A stretch of DNA of 64,000 bases from Tubulanus polymorphus (Eukaryota > Nemertea > Palaeonemertea > Tubulaniformes > Tubulanidae), in the NCBI RefSeq assembly GCF_964204645.1, contig NW_027437461.1:31001-95000 (forward strand), in the 5' to 3' direction. Shown piece after piece: positions 19,641 to 30,044 of this stretch. The first letter of the stretch is position 1, and every line of letters starts with the position of its first letter. Made by a program: the position numbers and the translations under genes. The notes under the pieces were generated by a model, which ran no database searches, was not told the DNA's origin, and saw only the letters and a program-made list of their open reading frames with translations.

Positions 19641-21476
19641 TTATCTTTATAATTAAATATCTTTTCACAATAATAACATTTATCTGCAAACGCAAATTCT
19701 TCTTTATCTTCTTCTGTCATTATAATTTCTATATTTGTATTCAATAATTTACTAAATCTTATTTCATATTCAATTAATAAGTCACAAAAATGATTTATAA
19801 CATTTTCATTTCTATAATTATGATATTCACTTTCAATTAGTTCTGGATAATCAGATTTAATATATAACCCGAAAGCCGCAGCTGATTGATGAATCTTTTT
19901 AATAGTATTTGTTTTTGGTGGTTCTTCAGAATAATCATTTTCATTAGAATTTAATTTCTTTCTCTTATAATATATTTCTTTTCTATCTTGATCAGTTAAT
20001 TCTTTATTTAATGATTCAAAATCTCCATATATAACAAATGGAACTTTATTTTTGTAATCATATTTTTTGAATTCCAATATTTTATCTTTTTCATTTGGTA
20101 AAACTAATTTACAATAATCATGATTTTCACATAATTGTTTATGATTTAATAATGCACTTTCATTACTGAATCTATGTAAACATTTTCTACAAAGATATAT
20201 TTTATTATCAAAATCATTTTCTGATTTAAAATAAATCAATTCTTTTAATCCACATATAATGATTTTCATAATATAATATATCTATAACATCGTTTGAATC
20301 GTAATCTTTTGATAGGTATAAAGGTTCTAATGTATAATGTTTTATATTGTTACCTTTTGTATTTGGTAATTTGATTAACTCAAATACATTTATTCTTAAA
20401 TTATTATCTCTTTCTATTTTTGGGATGTTTTTAATTATAACAGGATACTTATCTATCTTATAATTATTTTCAAATGGTTTATAATGAATTAATCTAAAAC
20501 TATGTGTAATATCTTCTGTTGGATGTAAACAACTTATTATAGCCCATAGAAAACATTTATCATCAAAATTTTGTACATTTATTACAGCATTAGTTTAAAT
20601 GGTAGTTTAATATAACTCCATGCTTCAATATCTGGTTCTTTATAATATAATACATTATTTTCATCAATTGGTTTTGATTTAGTTAACTTATTATATTTTG
20701 TGTTATAAACATGTAAAGTCATAAATATTATTTCATCAAATATTAAACCTGATCCTTCAAAATATTTCTCTCCTATCTTAGTTGTTACTTCATTATAACA
20801 TTTATCTAATTTATCATCTATATGTTGTTTAGATATAATATGTTGTGAATGAGAATTTATATTATATATTGGTTTATCTTCAGATTTTATAAACTTAATT
20901 ACTATAAATTAATATACTAATTTTAGGATATTAAACATCTGTAATTATTTTTATTATTTCTTTCATATTTTCTAAATGTTTTTTATTTTCTTCTAATGTT
21001 TTTCCTTTATGAAATTTAAACTCAATAGCTGCTGGACCAATATCACTTTTAAATGCTTCGGTTATCTCTATATCTTTTTTATTATCTAATGAATTAATAT
21101 AATTTCTTACATCTTCCATGTATGGTCTTTTATTGTTTAATTTATTTCTTATTCTTTTAATTGTCTTCTGTTTCTTATCATTATCTTCATCAAAATAATC
21201 TTCACCTAAAATATCATTATTCTTATTTCTAATATGACTTTTAGATTTTAAATGTTCTTTATAATATCTTTTATCACTGAATGATTGATTACATGTATCA
21301 CATTTGTATGTTTCTTTTTCATTCTTTAATTCATCTAATTTAGTTTCTAATATATCATCTTTATATTCTAGTTTCAATTTATTCTCTAAATGTGTTTTAG
21401 TTTTATTGTGTCTTGCTTTTTGGGATTTATCTATATTGATATTACATGTTGGACAGTAGTACTTATTTGCTTCCAT
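19639..21476 (-). pseudogene. Protein-primed family B DNA polymerase, N-terminal part
   Basis: The ATG at 21476 starts a frame with two C2H2 fingers (CPTCNINIDKSQKARHNKTK; CDTCNQSFSDKRYYKEH) that closes at 20931. Polymerase N-terminal sequence then continues in other frames, for example GSGLIFDEII near 20,750 and QNFDDKCFLWAI near 20,570, across frame changes near 20,900, 20,600 and 20,270. The segment 20,269-19,634 has a Cys/His pair, exonuclease I (FVIYGDFESL) and a final CYYCEKIF that pairs with the downstream part at 13,013. Together with 10,812-13,013 this is one polymerase gene of about 1,300 codons, cut by the 6.6-kb insertion. Confidence 0.85.
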
Positions 21477-21503
21477 TTTAATACTAAATTTTTTATTAAA
21501 ATT
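21474..21503 (-). promoter_or_regulatory. Promoter-like start signal, class B variant (before polymerase)
   Basis: TTTTAATAAAAAAT followed after a short spacer by ATTAAAATGG on the - strand, ATG at 21476. It shares the AATAAAAA part with the class B copies. Confidence 0.42.
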
Positions 21504-21555
21504 GATTTTAGAAGTTATTCATTTATATTTTATTCATATATATGAATATTTTAAG

Positions 21556-21817
21556 AGTAATAGGGAAAAATCTTGTTTCATATCAAAGGTTGAAAGGGCT
21601 AGTGAGTAAAAAATGAAAAATATGAAAATAATAATAATTTCTATTTGAATTAGGAGTGAAACTCATATAAAATGAAAAATAAATTCGAGTGTGCGAGAAT
21701 TATTTTTCATTTTATATGAGTTTCGCTACTAATTCAAATAGAAATTGTTATTATTTTCATATTTTTCATTTTTTATGAGCTCGACCTTTCGAATGAAACA
21801 AGATATTCCCTATTACT
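21556..21817. repeat. 262-bp foldback at the right edge of the Polinton
   Basis: It begins AGTAATAGGGA and ends with the inverse, CCCTATTACT. The arms are about 120 bp and match over most of their length (for example GAAACTCATATAAAATG against CATTTTATATGAGTTTCGC). The loop is roughly GAGTGTGC. An AG start is typical of Polinton termini. It may be a rearranged Polinton end or an independent foldback MITE. Confidence 0.78.
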
Positions 21818-22068
21818 AGCAACATTACCAAAAACCAAAAATGAATTTTGACATTAGGAATCAAAAACCCACCCCTTTACCATCTAGGATCTCACTGGAA
21901 ATTAAAGATTGGTGGCGAGGAGAGGGTTAAAAAAATATCAGTGTCGATATTTTCCCTGCCAAGGGGAGGATGTAACCGGGCTGGTTCGTTCCGGTTGTAT
22001 ATCCTACGGTGCTGCCGCCTTGCCACGTATTTAGGAGGTGTAAAAAGCAGTTTCTCGCAGCAACTGTG
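21818..22068. other. Transition to host DNA, no gene
   Basis: Composition returns to host-like GC. A stretch near 21,967-22,148 (GGATGTAACC... with an AATAAA) looks like the edge of an LTR, but no partner or primer site was identified. Confidence 0.35.
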
Positions 22069-22327
22069 TCATTCTTTGGTTGTTGCTTGTCAGGCGACTT
22101 CCGTGTTGCTTAAATAAACATTTTATATCGTTTATTCTGTTTCTGCAGGTATGTAAGAAAACTGTTTTTTGTAAGAGAACAATATGTGTAAAGTTATGAA
22201 ACTCTTTAAGGTGTTTTTAATGAAATGTGTAAAATGTTTGAAGTTGGTCATTCTTTGGTTGTTGCTTGTCAGGCGACTTCCGTGTTGCTTAAATAAACAT
22301 TTTATATCGTTTATTCTGTTGCTGCAG
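22069..22327. repeat. 80-bp direct repeat, 179-bp period
   Basis: 22,069-22,148 and 22,248-22,327 are identical except for one base (T or G before CTGCAG). Both contain AAATAAACATTTTATATCG. This is a recent local tandem duplication. Confidence 0.88.
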
Positions 22328-25148
22328 TTTGTTTATCCATTTGTGAGTTTGGAACTCTGGTTGTCTCCAGCTGTATGCCCTCTGATGTAGAGTTCCCCAG
22401 GACTCCAACAAGTGATTCGAGGACCCTTCGACGTCGATTAGAACCAGGGAAATCGTCCGGTCACAAAAATATTGATAAATCTTGACCCAAATTTTTTTTA
22501 CCTATCGAAGGGAAAGTTTTGGGGGGTTTGTTTGCTACCTACCCCTCAGTACGGGCCTGCGATTGGCGGCTGTAAGCACCAAAGGCTCAAAAGAAATGAT
22601 CTGCCAGACAGTCAGTAGATGAGAAAACAAGTTGAAACCAAATTTACCCCTGGGGATGGGCCTGGTTTCTAATCCGCCAAACGCCCCTAGATTAGTCCTT
22701 GATATTGTTCTGGTGACGTCTGGATCAGTGACATGGTGATATTCTTAGTCTCAGTAGGGCAATGGCAATATCCTATAGAGGTATTTTACCGTAAGGAATT
22801 AGAAGAATAGTGGTACTATAATCAAATAAACTTCAGGGGGGTGCTCTGCGGGTGCAGCACCCCCTTCTATCATACGCCGATACGATGGTCATAAAGATGT
22901 GCCCCAGCTTTAGAGTCATTAATTTTCCGATGCCGACATTCTTCCTGCATCTAAAGCCCGCCGTACGCCTTTGTGATTCATTGTACGATCCCTCTTTGAC
23001 CAGATACAAAATCTAGGTTTATTGTATTATCGTAAAGGTACACTGTGACTTCTGAGCCGACCGCATGTTTCATATTTTTGCATGCAATTTTTCCGCGCAA
23101 AAATAATCGTAAATGTGCGCGGGCTCAATATACTACGTTGTGGATATTTTGACCGAAAGCCATTCAGAATTCACGATGAAGCAGTTGTCATTTGGGCTAA
23201 TAGAGGACCCAATAGATGGTACCTGTCTTGTAATTTGAGGTGCAATCTCCAGTACAGCAGGGCATACCAGATGATATCTGTAACGATCTTCGCTTAGCTA
23301 ATTTTTTCGTGCCCATTTCATTCATTTTCTCACGCTGTTGCCTGACATACGGGTATCAAAATTAAAATTTAATTTGTGGCTGTCTTGCTAGCGCTTTGAG
23401 ACGACCTGGGGATCCATGACAGACCTATACTTTTTCCGTTTGTGCTTCTCCTTGTTTCCCTGTATATGACATCTCCAGGATATTTCAAAATGTATATGGA
23501 TGGCTCAAAACGCATATCGGGGGCAAAATTTAAAAAGATCCCACCCTCGGTATGAGTCCCGCTCGCGCTTTCACAATGACAGCACCCCCTTCTACGAAAT
23601 CCTGGATCAGCGCCTGTAAACATTTATCCATGTACACTGTAGATAATTGAAGAAATACCACAATTTCTGATTTTATATGACACTAGTTTGCCATCTATGG
23701 GGAATCAGAACTAGGCATCAGAATAGAACCTAATCATGAGTCACATACCGGGTATTCAAAAATACCACAGACGCAGATCCAGGTACACTGTCGAGGGTAG
23801 CACAACTTATAACAAGAGCCCCAAGGAGCACTGTGGCCAGCCTTCATGATGCATTCTGTGGGTTAAATATGTCAAAATACACTACCAGCTCAGTCAATAT
23901 CTTAAGTATCTTAAGTAGCCAATATTATAAGTATCTTAAGTAGCACAGACAGCGACTGGATCTGGCAGGAACAAATACCTCAGATAAATCTTTTCCCTTG
24001 GTCTTATTGATTTTAATGCGGAACAGAATTGAATGGCCATTCTGAAATTTTGAAAATCTGCTTTTTGCTGCAATTTCCAAGCAATTAAAGTCCTGACACA
24101 ACGTGCTTTCCAGCAAATTAACAGCATTGAGATGTAGTTTCCAGGTAATAAAGACAAAATCTTGAAGAATAATGTGCTCTTGTTTAAAATTATCTACTTC
24201 GTCCTATAAAAAAGTGTCCTTTTCTAGTTTGGGCATTAAAAAAAGCACGTTTTTTGCGACGGTAGCACATGCCTACGGTGCTACCATCTGAATCTGCGCC
24301 TGCTCTGAAAATGCTAGTTCTCGTCATAACTTGATTCCTTTTACAAGTGAAAAGTGAATGCATTAGTTGCTGGTGAGCTAATTAACTTAAAACACATTAT
24401 AGTGTTGAACAACAAAACTATTTTTAAGCAATCTAGATACAGGGGGTAGCTTATGTATTTTTCACCAGTTAATTTTGGCTGATTCAATTAGATAAGAGGT
24501 ACATATTTTAATCAAGACAAACACTAGTAGGAAGAGGAAAACAAAATCTCTTTATATTCCAGATTATTTATGGAGCATAGATATTTAACACATAGAAGCA
24601 ATTATCAATTAAAAACACGAAATAATTTCATGCATTAGATAGATGATTGGTAAATGTCACATTTGGACATGTCACATGTATTCATTTAAAATTCATGGAA
24701 CAGACATACACCTTCAAGCTATCATATATTAAAGAAGTTACAATTAATTAAATGTCTATTTGTCATTTTAGGTATAACTGAAATCAATTTGAAACATCAT
24801 TGCTGTGGTCATCACACTTTCGCTGCTTAAACGGAAGTCAATAGCTCTTGGAGAAATTTGTCTGGATTTGGAATTTCCTCGAGCAAACCTGGAATGAAAG
24901 ATGGCAATGGGATGTAATCAGCACTAGGTATTAAAGTCAATGCCGCATTAGTTGTAGCCCTCGGGACTGACGATTTTTCTACGACTTACGTGATGTACGA
25001 GTCACGTGTAAGTCGTATTTCTACGAGTTATCTATAAGTCGTGGTTCCATACGAATTCCGCGAATAACCCGTGAAAATACAATAAATATGACGTTCAGAT
25101 TCCAGCATGGTTCGTCATGTTCCCGGTCGTATCCTGAGCTGACAGTGC
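22328..25148. other. Host non-coding DNA
   Basis: No gene is supported. Open frames here lack start context, codon bias or known motifs. A small GC hairpin (GGGGGTGCT...AGCACCCCC) is at about 22,837-22,866. Confidence 0.5.
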
Positions 25149-25712
25149 AAATCCTTATACGATATTTGAAAAACGCCTAATGAAAAACACTGAATCGGAA
25201 AACGCATAACGCCTAATTCATAGTAACATCCAAGAAATTGACCTAAATCCGTACACGCAACATTACATAGTTCACGTAGGGGTGCGTGGAGCCCCGCTTG
25301 TTCCATCTTTGTTTCTACCATCGTTTCTACGATCGTTTCGGTTACACCTTCGAGCAATTATGTTCAGATAATTGCTCGTAGGTTGAACCTACAAGCGTAG
25401 GTTGTACCATATTTATGCATTCCAGTTTTAAAATTCAAGAAAGCCGGTTTATAAGCGCGGCGTTTGTTTTCGCGTTATGTAATTGATTGCTTGCCGGCGG
25501 ACATTCTATCATCATCCTATAATGCAGTTTATAGAGTAGTAGTCTCGTTTCGTGAAGCGTAAAACACATGTAATTTCAAACTGTTCCGTTGATGTGAGTC
25601 TCAGTAGACAGTACAGTAAAGAAATTAGGTCATTTTTCTAGGAATAAGGCATTATGCGTTTTCCGATTTGGTGTTTTTCATAAGGCGTTTTTCGAGAACT
25701 GGATCCTTATAT
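25149..25712. mobile_element. MITE with about 75-bp inverted termini
   Basis: The left arm (25,149-25,222; ATCCTTATAC...GAAAAACGCCTAATGAAA...CGGAAAACGCATAACG) is mirrored at 25,634-25,712 (CATTATGCGTTTTCCG...TTTCATAAGGCGTTTTTCG...GGATCCTTAT). Small internal hairpins (GAGCAATTA...TAATTGCTC near 25,354-25,379) are present. No coding capacity. Confidence 0.75.
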
Positions 25713-26079
25713 TGTTGAAATCTACCCTGAATCAATCGATTAAAGCTGCCACATGCACCATGCAGACAACATCACAAGAAAATTACATTGTATTTGTCTA
25801 AACACTTAGCATTGATGTGGGCGGTGTATTGGGGGTTGACTGTTATTCGATGACGACTTGTGGGGTTGACTGTATTTTCAATCAACCAAGATCAGTTTAA
25901 TTTCATTTATAAATTAATTCTCCACCGAAGTTTTAATTTCTAATCAATTTACCCATGAGAGAGTTCAACTAAGTCCTATTCATCACTGCCAATGGGTGTT
26001 AAGACGACTGATGCTTCCACATCAGGTGAAACGCCTGAGTATAAAATACATCCCGAGGTAATGAAAAATACGAAATGGC

Positions 26080-26345
26080 TTCCGGTGACCTTGACCTTTG
26101 ACCTACAGGACTTGAAATCTAATAACTCCCTCATGGTCTCTAGGGTAACCCATCCATAAAGTTTAACAAAGTTATCTTACCATTTATGAATTAATTACCC
26201 GGAAATTACAATACAAAACAGCTCCTGGTGACCTTGACCTTTGACCTACAGGACCCTAAATTTAATCAGTTACTCACTGTCTCTAGGATAACCCATCCAT
26301 AGAATTTCATTAAGTTATCTTACCGTTTATGAGTTGGAGCCCACT
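26080..26345. repeat. Two imperfect tandem copies of a repeat with a TGACCTTTGACC core
   Basis: Each copy of about 138 bp has CTTCCGGTGACC or CTCCTGGTGACC, then TTGACCTTTGACCTACAGGA, then CTCTAGG.TAACCCATCCAT and AAGTTATCTTACC. A GACAGA/GGACAGA-rich tail follows (26,345-26,400). This resembles a dispersed marine-invertebrate repeat; the family name is not known to me. Confidence 0.7.
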
Positions 26346-26436
26346 GCGGACAGACGGATGGACAGATGGACGCTACGACAGATGGACAGACAACGAAGTG
26401 AATACAGTATGCCCTCCACTACATGTTTTGGGGGCA

Positions 26437-26760
26437 TAAAAAATTACAATTTTTGGAACTAAAATTTGTATTTCCGAGTAGTACTTACCCTTTCCTATGG
26501 TTTTTGCCAATATTTTCTAAATTTGGATTTATCGCCAATGGTTTTTCTATACGACCCGGCCCTGCGGTGTTGCATTTAGCCACCGGCGAAATCCGCCATC
26601 TTTTTACGTCATAGCAGACCAAAAAAAAACAGCTATGCGGGGCAGGTGGGCGGGATTCCCACCATAGGAAAGGGTAAGTACTACTCGGAAATACAAATTT
26701 TAGTTCCAAAAATTGTAATATTTCCGTCGAGTACTGTACCCTTTCCTATGGTTTTTGCTA
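26437..26760. repeat. Left terminal region of DIRS-like element with internal foldback
   Basis: GGAACTAAAATTTGTATTTC runs on to CGAGTAGTACTTACC and CTTTCCTATGG. It is inverted about 150 bp later (CCATAGGAAAGGGTAAGTAC...AATTTTAGTTCC). The outer inverted terminal repeat then pairs with 32,350-32,487. Confidence 0.8.
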
Positions 26761-27016
26761 GACTAGCCTAGCACAAGGATGGTGGGAAAAGTAGATAGAA
26801 AAACCACCGCTCAAACGCAAGGTAAGAGGGGAAAAGAGAGCACTTACCCAAGCACGGAATGGAGCACTGTAGCACAGGGAAGACCGGTTGGCCACAGTGA
26901 GTCCATCCAGCTCAGGGGCCCCCCCAGAATTTTGCAAAATTAATACTAGCAGATATGAGCCCAAACTATGTACAAGGATACACCCCCTGTGATCCTGATA
27001 ATGCCACATAAATATT

Positions 27017-28160
27017 CTACACTAAAGGGTCCGATCGGAAAGAACGGACACCTTGAGCCATGACAACAGGACCAAGTGAAGCTAATGAGCCTAACTGGCC
27101 TGAAACATCCCATAAATAAAATGACGTGAATGTCGACGGTGAATTCCAAAAGGTGGCCCGACAGACTTCCTCCAACGGAGCACCCGAAAAGGCTGCGCCG
27201 GAAGTAGCCATAGACCTCACTTGATGAGAAACCACTCCCTCCGAGGAAAGATTCTCCTTCAATAAAATGTCCTTGATCAGTGAAGAGACCCATCGGGCCA
27301 CTGTGTCCCGCGAAATATCCCCCTTTAGGTGATCCAGCAGCGGAATAAATAACCGCTCCCGTGAACCCCTCCGTGAAGCAGAGCGATCTAAATAGAAACA
27401 CAACGCCCGCACAGGACATTAAGTCCTGTCCGGGATGCCCGGTTCCACTCGATGTTTTAGGGCTTCAATTCGCCATTGACGCCCAACCGAGCCTGGTCGT
27501 TGGTGCTTTGCCAAAAATTCCAAAGCAGGCCGCAGCGAAACAAATTCATTCGCTGGCCCAAAGACAATATGACCTTGTCGGACTGAAAGCGCATGAATCT
27601 CAGAGCAACGGGCCGAGCAAGCCAAGAACAGCAAAAATACAGTCTTTTTTGACAAATTTGCAAATGACGCTGCCGAAAGAGGTTCAAATGGAGCCTCCAT
27701 TAACTTCTTCAAAATTACAGACAGATCCCATGGTGGAACTGTCCTTGTTACCCGAGGCCGGGAAATAGAAAACCCTGCAACCAGCTGGGATATCCGATGA
27801 TCCCCTGCCACATTTGGCCATCCAGAAGCACGCAATGTATGAGAAATCGCGGAGCGGTAACCTTTAATAGTTATGACCTGCAAACCTTTTACACCTTTTA
27901 CGTGAGCATGGATCAATTTCCCCTGCAGCACACCAATCCGCAAAATGACTCCATTTGGCATCGTAAATGGTACTTGTTGATGGCCGCTTAGATCCTGCGA
28001 TAAAGGAGGCAGCCTGTTCTGAAAAGCCTGAAGCTGACAAGGATTGCTGGACAATGGCCAGGCGAGCAGATTTAACCACTGGCTGTTTGGATGATGCCGA
28101 AAGTTCCCCTGAGACAGAAGCGATGGGAAATTCGGAAGAATCCTGGGGTTGTCGCACAGT
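27017..28160 (-). pseudogene. DIRS tyrosine recombinase
   Basis: This enzyme integrates the circular cDNA in DIRS elements. Visible signatures are SARCSEIHAL (box I Arg), HQVRSMATSGAAFSG (His-x-x-Arg) and STFTSFYLWDV (nucleophilic Tyr). An in-frame TAA at 27,419-27,421 splits the domain without a frame change. The N-terminal part (SGFSEQAASFIAGSKRPSTS) is in another frame near 28,000, so a frameshift separates it. Catalytic residues are all present. Confidence 0.85.
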
Positions 28161-28231
28161 AGGTTGAGAAGTGGTAGGAACCACCGGCCAACATGGTGCT
28201 ACCAGAACTATGTTGCAATTGACTGATCTCT

Positions 28232-30044
28232 CTATTTGATCCAGTAAGCGCGGCAGGACTGGTGTGGGCGGGAACGCATACGCATGCATCCCCGACCAGT
28301 CCAGAGAGAAGGCATCGACCCCCCACGCTTCCGCGTCTGGAAACGGGGACACAAACAGAGGACACCTCCGATTGAACCGGGTGGCAAACAGATCCAGCAG
28401 CGGATTGCCAAAAATGCCCGAACCCGATCGGCCACTTCTTGGTGGAGAACCCATTCTGTCGCAATAGCCTGACCTCGACGAGACAGAGCATCGGCCATCA
28501 CGTTCCTTTTCCCTGCTAAATGTGCCACAGTCAGGGACACGCCCTTTGTCTGGCACCAAAGAAGAATTTTGGCCGACACACCTGTGAGGGTTTCTGAGTG
28601 AGTGCCCCCTTGGTTCTGAAGGTAAGCCCTCACTGTTGAATTGTCTGTGGCTAACCAAACGTGGTGGCCCTCCACTCTCCTGTGAAAGAACTTCAGGGCC
28701 TTCCACACGGCCAGCATTTCTAGGAAATTTATGTGGTTGGTGGCCTCGTAGCGAGACCATCTCCCGGCTTTGACTCGGTTCTCCAGATGTGCCCCCCATC
28801 CTTGGTGACTGGCATCCGTGAATACACGAACTGGAGCCTCTAACGGGGCTAGTGACACCCCGAGCCGAAGATTCGTAGTTGCCGCCCACCACTGAAGATC
28901 CGGACTTAGATCGGTTGGAGGTACGGGAATCAAGGCCTCCCAGTTGCCCTTCGACTGAGACCAGAAGACCTTCCAATATTGTTGCAAGCGCCTGCTTCTG
29001 AGACGGCCTTAGGGCACCACCAGACCCATGGAGCTGATGGAGCCTAGAAGTCGTGACCAGTAACGAGCTGTTCTCGGGGTTGTGGACACTCCCGCTACAG
29101 CTTCTTGAAGTTTGGCTACTCGAACCATAGACGGAAAGACTTTGCCGATTCGGAGATCGAAGTCCATGCAAAGATAAGTGAACTGTTGGGCCGGCGTCAA
29201 CTGAGATTTTTCCCTGTTTACGCGGAACCCTAGCTGATGGACTAAGTCCAAGACAGGTCATTGCCTCCCGACATTCCTGAGCCGAATTCGCGACTATTAA
29301 CCAGTCGTCGAGGTAAACGAACAGTCGAACACCCCTTGACTGAAGTACCTTCTGAACTGACTTGACCAACTTGGTGAAAACCCACGGGGCCGTACTGAGG
29401 CCAAATGGAAGAGACCTGAATTGGAACTGGCGGCCTTTCCACTTTATCCTGAGAAATCGCCGAGATTTTGGGTGAATTGGAACCTGAAAGTAAGCATCTT
29501 TCAGGCCCAATGAAGCCGCCCATTGACCCGGACGGAGCCCTTGAATCACGTCCTTGGGCTTGGTCATCCGGAACCTTGGAATGTCTAGGTGCCGATTGAG
29601 GGATGACAGATCTATCACTGTCCGTTGACCCCCTGTTGCCTTTGGTACCATGAATATTCGAGAAAACCAGCCGGGAGAAGTTTCGTTGCAAACTGGTTCT
29701 ATCGCTCCCTTCTCGGCCAATTCCTTGAGAGCCGGAGAGATTAAGGCCTCCTGACCTGGTTTTGGCCGCGGTGACCTCATCAGGCGCGGTCGCCTTAGGA
29801 AACGGAGACGGTAGCCACGAGAGATGACCCGGGAGGGCCAACCGTCTCCAAAGAGGTCGGACCAGTGGGTTGCTGCCTGCTGCAGACAACCTCCCACTGG
29901 TCCCAAGAATTCATTTCGAGTTTTTCCGAAAGGAAGAGCCCCTTTTTGGAGCCTTCCCCTTGCCTCGATATGAACAGGAACTGTTACGACCGGACGAGGC
30001 TTGACACGATTGTTGAAGTTGCGCGCTAGTTCTCCAACCGGCAT
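28232..30044 (-). pseudogene. DIRS reverse transcriptase and RNase H
   Basis: RT signatures in order: TVIDLSSLNRHL, LKDAYFQVPIH, LPFGLSTAPWVFTK and YLDDWLIV (YxDD box). RNase H follows: VRVFTDASHQGWGAHL, LEMLAVWKAL, LATDNSTVRAYLQNQGG and NVMADALSR. The frame changes just after the YLDD region (about 29,250) and a TAA interrupts at 29,009-29,011. The YLDDWL form and RNase H with TDAS...GWGAHL are typical of DIRS/Ngaro/Pat-type elements. The 5' end overlaps the Gag-like ORF. Confidence 0.88.

Larger units (their letters stand above)
1..21555. mobile_element. Decayed Polinton/Maverick (polintovirus-like) element, left end outside window
   Basis: This AT-rich block encodes the diagnostic Polinton gene set: retrovirus-type integrase, A32-like packaging ATPase, double-jelly-roll-type major capsid protein, probable penton protein and protein-primed family B polymerase. 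It is interrupted by a Helentron-like element (about 13,014-19,640) and by about 1 kb of other DNA (about 5,566-6,544). Its own sequence in the window is therefore about 14 kb, within the usual Polinton range of 15-20 kb once the missing left end is allowed for. No adenain-like maturation protease was seen; it may lie to the left. Terminal inverted repeats cannot be tested because only one end is present. Most genes have frameshifts or stops, so this copy cannot be active. The right boundary is placed just before the 262-bp foldback and is uncertain. Confidence 0.88.

Noticed and set aside
21967-22148. Possible solo LTR
   Set aside because: No matching second LTR, primer-binding site or target duplication was found.
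22837-22866. GC hairpin GGGGGTGCT...AGCACCCCC
   Set aside because: Isolated 9-bp stem with no context; chance or remnant.
23369-23623. Open frame on the - strand, 84 codons
   Set aside because: Looks like a dispersed non-coding repeat with chance openness; no known domain and no splice context.
27361-27768. Open frame on the + strand opposite the DIRS recombinase
   Set aside because: Antisense shadow of the recombinase; no domain of its own.
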